A DNA stretch of 64,000 bases from Thalassobacillus pellis. GTDB taxonomy: Bacteria > Bacillota > Bacilli > Bacillales > Halobacillaceae. The translations under genes were made by a program, and so were the position numbers. This document shows positions 19,573 through 27,977 of the stretch, piece after piece (positions within the stretch are counted from its first letter, which is position 1; every line of letters starts with the position of its first letter). The notes beneath the pieces were generated by a model. The model searched no databases. It was not told the origin of the DNA and saw only the letters and a program-made list of their open reading frames with translations. Where the stretch lies: contig NZ_JAFBDO010000003.1 in NCBI RefSeq assembly GCF_016908295.1, positions 248,001-312,000 of the forward strand, given 5' to 3'.

Positions 19573-19650
19573 CAGAAACTTTAACGCATTAACGTCAAAA
19601 ACTTGGTAAATAAACGCATATCAAAGATAGATGGAGCTGAATTGTCAAAA

Positions 19651-21132
19651 ATGCCGGATGTTACCGTTTCCATCACGTTTGATTTAATCTCTCCTTTCAA
19701 GAATAATCAGAATTATCAATTTTTTGAAGGAGTGGTGAATATCAGCGCAACAGCAACGAATGAAAAGAAGGTATATTCGGTAGTAGGACAGGAAGAACTG
19801 GGAGCATTCCCGCTTTTGACTAAGGAAGAAGCTGGACAAGCAATCGAAAAAGCAAAACAGGCTCAGAAGTATTGGGAAGAAGAAGAGGTATATAAGCGTG
19901 CCGAAATACTCCATGCTTGGGCCGATAAATTACTCGAAAATCAAGCACAAATCGGTGATATGATTATGAAGGAAGTAGGCAAAAATAAATCCTCTGCGTG
20001 GAAAGAAGTTGCCCGGACAGCTGATCTGATCCGTTATACAGCAGAAGAGGGCTGTCGAATTCATGGCGATTTGCTCCGAGGGGATTCCTTCAAAGGAGGA
20101 AGCTCCAATAAAATAGCGATGGCGGAAAGAGCTCCGCGCGGTGTCATCCTGGCTATTTCTCCATTTAACTACCCTGTAAACTTAGCCGCATCCAAAATTG
20201 CCCCCGCATTAATTTCCGGAAATGCAGTTATCTTCAAACCTGCCTCCCAAGGTACGTTGAGCGGTAAATTGATGATTGATGCGTTACTTGAAACGGAACT
20301 GCCAGCAGATGTCGTTCATTGTGTGACAGGTAAAGGATCCGAAATCGGGGATTATCTAGTCACTCATCCTGATATAAGTATGATTACATTCACAGGAAGC
20401 ACAGAAGTTGGCCAATCCATTTCTGAAAAAGCGAAAATGATTCCTGTTGTTCTCGAGCTTGGAGGAAAGGATCCCGCAATCGTACTTAAGAATGCAGATC
20501 TTGATTTGGCAGCCAGCCAGATTGTAAGCGGCGCATTTTCATATTCCGGACAGCGATGCACAGCAATCAAGCGAGTTTTGGTGGACAACGCTGTTGCAGA
20601 TGAGCTGACAAGTAAAATTAAGAAAAAGGTGGATGAGCTGACTGTCGGTAACCCGGAAGAGGAAGCAGCTGTCACGCCCCTGATTGATGAAAAGGCGGCT
20701 GATTTTGTTCAGGGACTGATTGATGACGCTCTTGAAAATGGAGCTTCTTTGGTTACAGGAAACCAGCGGGAAGAAAACCTGATCTACCCGACGTTGCTCG
20801 ATAACGTAACCCCCGGAATGAAAGTTGCTTATGAAGAGCCATTTGGTCCAGTATTGCCAATCATCCGAGTATCAGATGAAGCCGATTTCGTTGAACTCGC
20901 CAATGAATCTGAATATGGTCTGCAGGCAAGTATTTTTACCAACAATGTACAAACAGCAATGAATATCGGATCCAAACTTAATGTGGGTTCCGTTCAGCTG
21001 AATGCCAAGACAGAACGCGGACCCGATCATTTTCCATTTATCGGTTCAAAAAATTCCGGACTGGGCGCCCAAGGCATCCGCCGAAGCATCGAGTCTATGA
21101 CCCGCGATAAACTATTTATTATGAACGTGTAA
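19651..21132 (+). CDS. gapN: Non-phosphorylating NADP-dependent glyceraldehyde-3-phosphate dehydrogenase
   Basis: 493 aa with this start. Oxidises glyceraldehyde-3-phosphate directly to 3-phosphoglycerate, giving NADPH. Closely resembles streptococcal GapN throughout as I remember it: 'AISPFNYPVNLA', 'TFTGSTEVGQ', catalytic glutamate E269 in 'LELGGKD', catalytic cysteine C303 in 'SGQRCTAIKRV', and 'YEEPFGPVLPIIRV'. The family N-terminus would fall near residue 18, where no start codon exists, so the true start is uncertain: TTG 19642 or ATG 19651 are the candidates. Stand-alone gene. Confidence 0.85.
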   Translation: MPDVTVSITFDLISPFKNNQNYQFFEGVVNISATATNEKKVYSVVGQEELGAFPLLTKEEAGQAIEKAKQAQKYWEEEEVYKRAEILHAWADKLLENQAQIGDMIMKEVGKNKSSAWKEVARTADLIRYTAEEGCRIHGDLLRGDSFKGGSSNKIAMAERAPRGVILAISPFNYPVNLAASKIAPALISGNAVIFKPASQGTLSGKLMIDALLETELPADVVHCVTGKGSEIGDYLVTHPDISMITFTGSTEVGQSISEKAKMIPVVLELGGKDPAIVLKNADLDLAASQIVSGAFSYSGQRCTAIKRVLVDNAVADELTSKIKKKVDELTVGNPEEEAAVTPLIDEKAADFVQGLIDDALENGASLVTGNQREENLIYPTLLDNVTPGMKVAYEEPFGPVLPIIRVSDEADFVELANESEYGLQASIFTNNVQTAMNIGSKLNVGSVQLNAKTERGPDHFPFIGSKNSGLGAQGIRRSIESMTRDKLFIMNV

Positions 21133-21149
21133 AAGGTATAGAAGTAAGT

Positions 21150-21183
21150 ACCCGTCACACTTATGTGGCGGGTGCTTTTTTTA
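21150..21183 (+). terminator. Terminator of gapN
   Basis: ACCCGTCACA, CTTA loop region, TGTGGCGGGT, then GCTTTTTTT. Confidence 0.88.
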
Positions 21184-21312
21184 ACGTCGAGTTCCTGAAA
21201 CGAAAGTAGAGAATCAGCGGAAGGTGGTGTTACAGCAGCGGACGCATTCACATGGAGTAATCCATATATTTTTTGCATAAGAAAAGCAGCCTCCGAGGAC
21301 GCTGCCTTTTAA

Positions 21313-22074
21313 TCAAGTTGCCTGACTTATTGTGGTTTGAGGTTTCGAGGCTCGGAACCAATGTAGACAAAGCAGGAAAACCAGTACAATATCAATCGCA
21401 TCGCCACCGTAATACATAAGCATGCCGCCTGCCCGTGCTTCATCCGGGGGGACGCCAGCAGGAGGGTTGGCGTAGATGAATTTAGAAAGAATTCCATGTC
21501 CTGCTAATGCAATCACAAGTATGATGGAGCGATACAGATAACTGTAGCGATGGGGTGTTGGTTCAAGATAGATCAGTGATATTGTGAAAATATATCCAGC
21601 AAGAAATACATGCATGTGTACAAGCAGATGGAGCCACAGGTACTGATGCATCATCATATATAAATCGGTTGTATAAAGGACCCAGAGTCCACCAACATTA
21701 AGTATCGTTGCAGTGAGTGGATTGCTGAGAAAGATTATTGGTCTGCTGCGAAGTATACGGGCTAATTTTTTCGCATATTTGACTGAAAGAGCCCTCAAAG
21801 CCAGAGTCATAGGCTTCGCTAACGCCATTAAAAGCGGTGCAAGCATTCCGAGAAAAAGATGGCCCAGCATATGTGCTTCAAAGTCCATGTGGGCACGTTT
21901 TGCCAATGGACCTGCGACGGATAGCAGTGCAAATATTGTTCCCAACATCCAAAGTGCAATTCGGTATGCTGGCCACTTATTAAAACGCTGTCCTGACGAA
22001 ATTGCAGCATAGATGTATAAAATGAAAGCTGCTATGAACGGTATAGCCAGCAGGAGCGATGCTGTTTCAATCAT
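21313..22074 (-). CDS. CtaG-type cytochrome c oxidase assembly protein
   Basis: 253 aa, seven membrane segments. Matches the caa3-type CtaG family: 'MDFEAHMLGHLFLGMLAPLLMALAKP' and 'LHLLVHMHVFLAGYIF' hold the conserved histidines, and 'DEARAGGMLMYYGGDAIDI' the C-terminal signature. Needed for caa3 oxidase formation in Bacillus. The ATG at 22074 overlaps the end of the upstream DUF2243 gene by 8 bases; a TTG six bases earlier is an alternative start. Translational coupling is likely. Confidence 0.87.
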   Translation of the reverse strand: MIETASLLLAIPFIAAFILYIYAAISSGQRFNKWPAYRIALWMLGTIFALLSVAGPLAKRAHMDFEAHMLGHLFLGMLAPLLMALAKPMTLALRALSVKYAKKLARILRSRPIIFLSNPLTATILNVGGLWVLYTTDLYMMMHQYLWLHLLVHMHVFLAGYIFTISLIYLEPTPHRYSYLYRSIILVIALAGHGILSKFIYANPPAGVPPDEARAGGMLMYYGGDAIDIVLVFLLCLHWFRASKPQTTISQAT

Positions 22075-22573
22075 TACCAAGGGGATTAGTCACTCCTTTA
22101 TGTGTGGCGCCTGGTCTTGTCTGAAAGGTCAGGAAGATACCAATAAGAAGCATAATTGCTGCAGTGATGTTCCATACGAGATCATAAGGCATTATATCCA
22201 CGTTATATCGGATCTGGTGAAGCCTCATAATTTTGTGCTGAATGATGCCATCGTATAATTGAAATCCGCCTGATCCAAGCAGCATCCCGCCCCACCATCT
22301 TTTCAGCCAGAATGATTCCCTTCTGCGCAGATCAGCCAGCAGGAAGAGTCCTGCAATTGTCGCAAACCAGCTGAACGCATGAAAAAAACCATCGGAAACA
22401 AGCCCGATGTTAGTTGTGGATTTGTCGTAAAAATGATGCCAGTGAAGCAATTGGTGAAAGACGGTTTCATCAATAAAAGCGACCAATCCGAGTCCAAACA
22501 TGAAGCCTGCCCATAAATTTTTCGAAAAGTCGGGCATATGGGAGCTGGTGTCCGTGCGATTCATATTAGCCAT
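22067..22573 (-). CDS. DUF2243 membrane protein
   Basis: 168 aa, four membrane segments. 'GLGLVAFIDETVFHQLLHWHHFYD' and 'LYDGIIQHKIMRLHQIR' are the conserved DUF2243 histidine-containing motifs. Commonly found beside CtaG-type proteins, which suggests a role in copper or haem-oxidase assembly; that is inference. AAAGGAGGA precedes the ATG. Confidence 0.88.
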   Translation of the reverse strand: MANMNRTDTSSHMPDFSKNLWAGFMFGLGLVAFIDETVFHQLLHWHHFYDKSTTNIGLVSDGFFHAFSWFATIAGLFLLADLRRRESFWLKRWWGGMLLGSGGFQLYDGIIQHKIMRLHQIRYNVDIMPYDLVWNITAAIMLLIGIFLTFQTRPGATHKGVTNPLGND

Positions 22574-22734
22574 AAAATCCTCCTTTGGCTCCTATAGTCA
22601 TTTATCTATATAAAAGATTATTTCCATTAAACTGAGGAATCAAACTGGTAGAAAAGTGTCTTTTTACGTGTTTATTGCAAAATGGTCGATTACCTATTAT
22701 TTTGTGATATAGCACCCTGAACAGATAAAGAATA

Positions 22735-22772
22735 AGCTGTCGAGAAATTCTCGACAGCTCTATAACTCCCCT
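22735..22772 (-). terminator. Terminator of the MerR-type gene
   Basis: AGCTGTCGAGAA (22735-22746) and TTCTCGACAGCT (22748-22759) form a perfect 12-bp palindrome just past the minus-strand stop at 22781; a TTATTCTTT tract follows on that strand. Confidence 0.75.
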
Positions 22773-22780
22773 TTTATAAT

Positions 22781-23545
22781 TCAGCTGTTCATTCCAGTAT
22801 AGATATGGACAGCGTCTCTTAAAAATTCCGCAGTACCTGGCTGCTGGTGATCATAATAGGCAGTGAACCGTTCGTCATCCACGTACATCTGTGCAACACC
22901 GGCATGGGCTTCTTTGGTATATTTATCCCAAAAGTAAGTGAGCCACTTGCGGTGAAGGTCAGCAGCTTTTTGAGCAGGTTCACTTGCTGGGTCTCCAATA
23001 GCCATTCCCTTGCTCAGAGCTTCTTTCATTTCCATTTCAATGCGATTTACTTCTGCGTATTTTTCTTCAGACATACCGAGAACTTTTTGGTTGGACTTAT
23101 CAACAGTCTCGTCTCCATATTTTTCTCGAGCTTCTTCGCCAAATTTCTCTTCATTGTCATCTACTAACTTCTGTTTAAACGCTTCAAATTTTTCGTTATC
23201 ACTCATGGTTATTCTCCCTTCTGCGGCAGCGAGACTCTGATCCACGCTCGCAATCATTTTGTTCAGTTTAGTCCGTTTTGCCAGGAGTTTGGTTCGATGT
23301 TCACTCAGTGCTTCGGCAGGGTCAAAGGTGGGGGAAGTGATGATGTTTCGGATTTTTTCAAGTTCCATTCCAAGCTCCCGGTAAAAGAGAATTTGCTGCA
23401 GCTGATTCACTTGTTCCGGGCCATAGATGCGGTATCCCGATGAATTGATTCTTGCCGGCTTAAGAATCCCGATTTCATCGTAATACCGCAGCGTTCTTGA
23501 ACTTACCCCTGCCAGCTTTGCGAACTTCGTTATCGTATATTCCAT
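22781..23545 (-). CDS. MerR-family regulator with TipAS domain
   Basis: 254 aa. N-terminal MerR winged helix (about 1-70: 'YTITKFAKLAGVSSRTLRYYDEIGILKPAR'), coiled-coil dimerisation helix (about 75-110), then a C-terminal TipAS ligand domain ('HRKWLTYFWDKYTKEAHAGVAQMYVDDERFTAYYD'). Proteins of this layout (TipAL, Mta, SkgA) sense antibiotics or other small molecules and activate their own gene. ATG at 23545 has GGAGGTG upstream and fits the family start. An operator/promoter is visible directly upstream. Confidence 0.9.
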   Translation of the reverse strand: MEYTITKFAKLAGVSSRTLRYYDEIGILKPARINSSGYRIYGPEQVNQLQQILFYRELGMELEKIRNIITSPTFDPAEALSEHRTKLLAKRTKLNKMIASVDQSLAAAEGRITMSDNEKFEAFKQKLVDDNEEKFGEEAREKYGDETVDKSNQKVLGMSEEKYAEVNRIEMEMKEALSKGMAIGDPASEPAQKAADLHRKWLTYFWDKYTKEAHAGVAQMYVDDERFTAYYDHQQPGTAEFLRDAVHIYTGMNS

Positions 23546-23567
23546 TTCTTCACCTCCTGACATTTTC

Positions 23568-23598
23568 AATATACACCTTGACGTAACGTAAAGGTAAA
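23568..23598 (-). promoter_or_regulatory. MerR-type promoter and operator
   Basis: On the minus strand TTTACC (23598-23593) and TATATT (23573-23568) are separated by 19 bases, the long spacer typical of MerR-activated promoters. The spacer holds a 21-bp dyad (23575-23595) built as ACCTT-n-ACGT-n-ACGT-n-AAGGT. Autoregulation by the adjacent gene is the simplest reading. Confidence 0.82.
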
Positions 23599-23723
23599 GT
23601 CATTTTTAACAAAATGTATATATTTACTTTCTCGAATTAATGAATAAGTATTTCATAAGCTTCTATAATTTCATCGTTTACATATATTTCATAACAATGA
23701 TGTTACAAAGGAGGAAGGCAGTA

Positions 23724-24110
23724 TTGCAGTATTATTATTATCCTTGTTGCCCATGCTATTGCAATTATCGGATACAGACGCCTCCAATAGTTCGCTTTCC
23801 GGATAACAACCAGTTTCCCCCTGTCGATCCGACTTTATTTACGGAATCAGCTGTGGCTATGCAGCAGTTGATGACGCAGGCAAGTCTCGTATTGGAAAAA
23901 CTGGCCAGGTCGTCCGTGTTCGCTCATAAAGTTATGAAAGCGGCTCAGGAGTCGAATATGAAAAAAGTGGATGAACTGCTGAAAACGACAGGGATACATG
24001 AAGGGATCAAGACGAAAATCAATCCGGATGGGATCAACCTGCAGCTCAGTTCCGCAGTAAAAGGAATGGAATGCTGCCAACTGACAATTGCCTTACGTTG
24101 GAGGGCTTAG
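23724..24110 (+). CDS. Possible spore-coat-type protein
   Basis: 128 aa from a TTG with GGAGG 9 bases upstream. The N-terminus is tyrosine/cysteine/proline-rich ('YYYYPCCPCYCNY'), the middle is helical ('MQQLMTQASLVLEKLA'), and the end is 'NPDGINLQLSS..CCQLTIALRW'. This composition resembles inner spore coat proteins such as YuzC of Bacillus as I vaguely remember them, but I cannot confirm the family. Stands alone. Confidence 0.55.
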   Translation: MQYYYYPCCPCYCNYRIQTPPIVRFPDNNQFPPVDPTLFTESAVAMQQLMTQASLVLEKLARSSVFAHKVMKAAQESNMKKVDELLKTTGIHEGIKTKINPDGINLQLSSAVKGMECCQLTIALRWRA

Positions 24111-24239
24111 TAGAATTAGGCCCTGAGAAATATTTTGGACAAGTTTCGACTCTATGAAACAAGTAAATATATAACCAGGAGAATTAATGTGGTACATTTA
24201 TGTTATTGTGATTTTTTCTAAAGAGAGTTGGTTTCGACT

Positions 24240-24851
24240 ATGGGTGAATGGATTACCAGTTTCATGGAGCAGTACGGTTATATCGGAATCTTTTTAATGA
24301 TGCTATTTGAAAATTTGTTTCCCCCGATTCCGTCAGAAATAGTCCTGCCATATGGCGGGTTTATGACTACGACTACCGGTCTTTCTGTCATTGGAGTGAT
24401 CGCGGTTTCCACTTTGGGGTCGTTGTTAGGTGCGGTTGCTTTGTATCTGATTGGATTATTGATGGATGTGGAGCGGCTTGAAAAAATCGTTGAACGTTGG
24501 GGACATATATTGCGAGTGAAAAAAGAGGACATCCATAAAGCGGATGCCTGGTTTGATAGATATGGACCTTGGACTGTATTATTTTGCAGAATGGTTCCGC
24601 TCGTAAGAAGCCTTATATCTATCCCTGCAGGAATGTCCAATATGAAGGTTGTCGTGTTTTTATTGTATACGACGATTGGAACACTGATTTGGAATACAAT
24701 TCTTGTTTCCATTGGAGCAGCCCTTGGGGAATCCTGGGACAGCATCCTTCATTTTATGGATATTTATTCCAAGTTCACTTACGCGATTCTAGCTGTTCTG
24801 ATTATCATCGGCGGCTTCATCTATTTAAAAAAGAGGAGACAGGGATCATAG
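24240..24851 (+). CDS. DedA family membrane protein
   Basis: 203 aa, about five membrane segments. 'ENLFPPIPSEIVLPYGGFM' and 'FCRMVPLVRSLISIPAGMSNM' are the two diagnostic DedA/SNARE-associated motifs. DedA proteins include lipid-carrier flippases for undecaprenyl phosphate or phosphatidylethanolamine. The next gene, uppP, starts at the next base, so the pair is probably one unit for undecaprenyl phosphate recycling. Start is uncertain (ATG 24240 or TTG 24228). Confidence 0.9.
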   Translation: MGEWITSFMEQYGYIGIFLMMLFENLFPPIPSEIVLPYGGFMTTTTGLSVIGVIAVSTLGSLLGAVALYLIGLLMDVERLEKIVERWGHILRVKKEDIHKADAWFDRYGPWTVLFCRMVPLVRSLISIPAGMSNMKVVVFLLYTTIGTLIWNTILVSIGAALGESWDSILHFMDIYSKFTYAILAVLIIIGGFIYLKKRRQGS

Positions 24852-25679
24852 ATGGATATACTATTATTAATCAAAGCAGTTATACTCGGCATGGTTGAAG
24901 GACTGACTGAATTTGCCCCTGTATCCTCGACAGGCCATATGATCATCGTCGATGATATGTGGCTGAAAACAAAGGAATTTTTATCCCAGTACGTTGCAAA
25001 TACATTTAAGATTGTCATACAGCTGGGGTCCATTCTGGCTGTCGTAGTCGTATTCAAAGACAGGTTCATGGATCTGCTGTGGATGAATAAAGAAAAAACA
25101 AATACTTCAAATCCCGGAGAGCGTCTCAAACTGACCCATGTGATTGTCGGTTTGATTCCAGCAGGCGTACTTGGTTTGTTGTTTGAAGACTATATTGACG
25201 AACATCTTTTTTCGGTGGAAACGGTGATGATTGGACTGCTAATCGGTGCATTCCTGATGATTGCTGCTGATATGTTTGGTGTAAAAGAACCCCCCACCAA
25301 GAACATTGATCAAATTACATATAGGCAGGCGTTTACTGTTGGTCTTATTCAATGCTTTTCCTTGTGGCCGGGATTTTCACGCTCAGGATCAACTATTTCC
25401 GGAGGGGTCCTGATGGGGATGAGTCACCGGGCTGCAGCGGACTTTACATTTATCATGGCAGTGCCGATCATGCTTGGAGCAAGCGGACTTTCGCTTGTTA
25501 AAAACCTTTCTTATTTTTCTCCAGAGGATATCCCATTCTTTATCGTAGGCTTCATAAGCGCATTTTTGTTTGCACTACTGTCGATTCGTTTTTTCTTACG
25601 GATAATCAATAAAATCAAGCTTACACCATTTGCTATTTATAGAATTATTCTTGTTATCGTCATATTTATGCTGATGTAA
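24852..25679 (+). CDS. uppP: Undecaprenyl-diphosphatase
   Basis: 275 aa, standard length, about eight membrane segments. Dephosphorylates undecaprenyl pyrophosphate for cell wall lipid-carrier recycling and gives bacitracin tolerance. Both conserved regions are present: 'EGLTEFAPVSSTGHMI' (about 13-28) and 'PGFSRSGSTISGGVLMG' (about 171-187). The ATG follows the dedA stop immediately, consistent with coupling. Confidence 0.96.
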   Translation: MDILLLIKAVILGMVEGLTEFAPVSSTGHMIIVDDMWLKTKEFLSQYVANTFKIVIQLGSILAVVVVFKDRFMDLLWMNKEKTNTSNPGERLKLTHVIVGLIPAGVLGLLFEDYIDEHLFSVETVMIGLLIGAFLMIAADMFGVKEPPTKNIDQITYRQAFTVGLIQCFSLWPGFSRSGSTISGGVLMGMSHRAAADFTFIMAVPIMLGASGLSLVKNLSYFSPEDIPFFIVGFISAFLFALLSIRFFLRIINKIKLTPFAIYRIILVIVIFMLM

Positions 25680-25693
25680 TTAAACCAAGAAGA

Positions 25694-25990
25694 AGAGGAA
25701 GCTGGGAAATAAGTAAAACGATGGTATCACAAACGAGTGATTAAAATTGAATCTTATGTACGCAGAGCATTAGCGTAGTCCAAATGCGCAGACTCCTGCG
25801 GGAACAGCACGGGTCGGAGATCCACTTGGTCAGTGATCTTCTTGACAAAGAAGGCTTCAGACCGTGCCCGCGGAAAGCGAAGTGTTTGGACGAAGCGATG
25901 AAAAATTTCTGGTACACATATTAACCTAACTGATTTCAATGAAATCGTTCCGATTAGTTTATGCTTTATTCTGTTTTTTCCCAGCCTCAT
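25694..25990. repeat. Dispersed repeat family A, copy 3 (most complete)
   Basis: Bounded by an inverted pair: GAGGAAGCTGGGAAA near 25695 and TTTCCCAGCCTC ending at 25989. Inside are ACTCCTGCGGGAACAGCACG, a TTGGTCAG/CTTGAC pair and CCGTGCCCGCGG, plus TCCAAA/TTTGGA arms, so the whole could fold as a long branched hairpin about 296 bases long. No coding capacity recognised. Family copies lie near 12807 and 19037. Confidence 0.8.
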
Positions 25991-25999
25991 TCGACTTAG

Positions 26000-26070
26000 T
26001 GAAAAATTAAAGATTCAAGTATAAGAAAAACTAACGCATTCACGGAAACGAGTGAATGCGTTAGTTTTTT
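26000..26070 (+). terminator. Conserved-leader terminator module, copy 1
   Basis: A conserved 5' segment (26000-26032, ending CAAGTATAAGAAAAACT) leads into the stem AACTAACGCATTCAC / GTGAATGCGTTAGTT and a T7 tract. The same leader with a different stem occurs at 48021-48092. Confidence 0.8.
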
Positions 26071-26074
26071 TGAA

Positions 26075-26194
26075 TTATTCTTTTTTGTTGAAAAAATCAA
26101 TAAACGCGTGGAAAATCTCGACTCCCTGGAAGTAGAAGAGATACCCGGCAGTAAGCGAAAACATTCCAATCATAATGAATCTGAACCATATCAT
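26075..26194 (-). CDS. Small membrane protein, 39 aa
   Basis: Frame from ATG at 26194 (MIWFRFIMIGMFSL...) to TAA at 26075. One hydrophobic segment (about 5-24), polar end 'FNKKE'. AAAGGAGG lies 10 bases before the ATG, so translation is likely despite the length. Not recognised. Lies at the 3' side of another short minus-strand membrane protein gene. Confidence 0.65.
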   Translation of the reverse strand: MIWFRFIMIGMFSLTAGYLFYFQGVEIFHAFIDFFNKKE

Positions 26195-26229
26195 AATCCT
26201 GTTTCCTCCTTTGATTTAATGATTATTTG

Positions 26230-26526
26230 TCACATCAAAGGAGTTAGAACCAGATAACTTGACTGATAGAAAACGGGGTGAAGGAAAAAGAGATTCCGAC
26301 TCCGGTTAAATGGTTTTAGTGTAAATGTAACAACAGTAAAGAGGAAAAGGGTCGTCACGGAAACAATTACTTTGAAGTCATCTGTTTTTTCCGTATCTAA
26401 AGTCGGGGAGGATGTATTAATAGTGATGCTTTCTTTCCTATCATCTATTGTGCTATTTTGCGAGAATCCATGTACGAAATTCCCCAGCACCAGACCAATA
26501 ATCAGAAAGATTAAGAGTCTCCTCAT
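26230..26526 (-). CDS. Small secreted/membrane protein
   Basis: 98 aa with an N-terminal signal-like segment ('RRLLIFLIIGLVLGNFVHGF', 2-21), a polar threonine/aspartate-rich middle and a second hydrophobic segment (about 52-70). GAGGAGGGG precedes the ATG. No family recognised; composition fits a membrane protein with one external loop. Confidence 0.5.
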   Translation of the reverse strand: MRRLLIFLIIGLVLGNFVHGFSQNSTIDDRKESITINTSSPTLDTEKTDDFKVIVSVTTLFLFTVVTFTLKPFNRSRNLFFLHPVFYQSSYLVLTPLM

Positions 26527-26610
26527 GTCACACCCCTCCTCACAAATCTGGTATGCCTATTGTACAGCAACCTTTCAAGTTCTGCATCCCAAGTCCTCTA
26601 TTATTACGCC

Positions 26611-27257
26611 TCACGTCCTGGCGTCTTTCTCTTTTTTAGGGAAAAGTGTATAGGAAAGCGAGATGATCCCATCGATAACGAGGATGAGCGTCCAAATTCT
26701 GGTGACATTATTTACGTTAGTATTATTAAACGGGATAGTAGAATCAGAAGCGTCAAACCAGGCATCTAAAAAGCCTCCTGTACTGCCTGCTTGAAGGATG
26801 CTATCGGAGAACCCAAAAAGGAGTGCGAAAATCACATGTAATGCCATGTATATGATTAGGTGGATGTAGAATTGTTTTCTTTCTTTTTTGGCATGTTCTT
26901 TTCCGCTAAGTTTCTTCAATTTCTCTTTTTCAGGCAGCGGTTCTCCTTTCCATGCGGCGACTTTTGTCTGGATGTAACGGTCTAGTTTCTTGAAATCTGA
27001 TTTTCCATAGGTAAACGCGTATACAATTAAAATAAGAACGATGATCTGATAACTGGTAAATTCCCCGGTTCGCAAGTAATCAAAAAATCCCATTGTCGCT
27101 ATCCACAAATCATTCACGATGAAAAGGGCAAGAAAACCATACTTACTTTTTGCAAGTGGAACCAATAACGCAATATCAAAAATGTCAGCATCGATATCCA
27201 GAAAACTACTTCAGCGATGATAAGGAATATCCATTTATGTTCCAGAATGAAATCCAT
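26611..27257 (-). pseudogene. Integral membrane protein gene with a one-base frameshift
   Basis: The gene starts at ATG 27257 with GAGGAGG upstream and reads MDFILEHKWIFLIIAEVVF... for 37 residues to 'FHLQK', then continues out of frame. The remaining 180 residues, from 'SKYGFLALFIVNDLWIATMG', follow in the frame one base off and end at 26611. Inserting one A in the A5 run (T5 on the plus strand, 27147-27151) joins both parts into one about 215-aa protein with several membrane segments. Without repair the first frame stops at 27114. Could be inactivation, sequencing error or slippage; I do not recognise the function. Confidence 0.75.
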
Positions 27258-27357
27258 CGTTTCCTCCTCATTAACGGTAATTGTTGCCATTATTTATGTT
27301 ATATTAATTTATATAAAAAATTATATGTAAAACAAACGAAGCGAGGTTATCTACGTA

Positions 27358-27750
27358 ATGAAAATCATTGGAAAAGGCATAGCGGTCATCTTGTTCAGCT
27401 TATATATCATAACTCTTTCCCAGCTTTTTCCCTTAGAAGGAAACGGCGCAAATGCCCTTGGATTTCTGCCAGCTGGGCTGCTGCTCCCGCTATTATCAAG
27501 GAATTTCTCTGATTGGAAATCTATTATTTTCACAGCAGCTTTAACCAGTATGGTGTTTGAAGGAGTACAAGAGATTTTCAAAATGGGAGCTTTCCGTATA
27601 GGTGATATCTTCTTTGCTATCATAGGTGCTATGACGGGGTATGCGGTCGTAAAAATTTTCCAGCACCCATTTCAGGTGAAGGAAGAAGAGGAAAGACGCC
27701 ATTTCCGTAAACCAGCCAATGATCTGCTATCCTTTCGATACAAACATTAA
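27358..27750 (+). CDS. VanZ-like membrane protein
   Basis: 130 aa, about four membrane segments. 'FEGVQEIFKMGAFRIGDIFFAIIGAMTGY' (about 76-104) is the typical VanZ signature of E..Q...GR.fd..D...N..G. VanZ-domain proteins have been linked to teicoplanin resistance, but most are uncharacterised. Divergent from the frameshifted membrane gene. Ribosome site is weak (GCGAGG). Confidence 0.75.
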   Translation: MKIIGKGIAVILFSLYIITLSQLFPLEGNGANALGFLPAGLLLPLLSRNFSDWKSIIFTAALTSMVFEGVQEIFKMGAFRIGDIFFAIIGAMTGYAVVKIFQHPFQVKEEEERRHFRKPANDLLSFRYKH

Positions 27751-27774
27751 ACTATGTTTAAAGGGGGAGATGAG

Positions 27775-27969
27775 GTGAAGCTGGATGACAAACGATGGAA
27801 GATACAAATGAAATACCGCGCCGCTATGCAGCAGAAGAGAAGCGTGGACCATCATAAGGAGATCGTTATTCTTACTGTCATCCTTGTAATTGTCCTGCTG
27901 GTAACAAGTATTTTCAACATCCCACATCTATTCCCGGATCATTTGATTAAGGTTGAAAAAATAGATTGA
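27775..27969 (+). CDS. Small single-TM protein
   Basis: 64 aa from GTG at 27775, preceded by AAAGGGGGAG. Charged N-terminus ('KLDDKRWKIQMKYR'), one membrane segment (about 30-49), short tail. Follows the VanZ-like gene by 24 bases and is probably co-transcribed. Not recognised. Confidence 0.55.
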   Translation: MKLDDKRWKIQMKYRAAMQQKRSVDHHKEIVILTVILVIVLLVTSIFNIPHLFPDHLIKVEKID

Positions 27970-27977
27970 TAATTTTT

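Noticed and set aside
12807-25990. Repeat family A as insertion sequence or CRISPR.
   Set aside because: No transposase, no regular repeat-spacer array; copies are few, long and intergenic.
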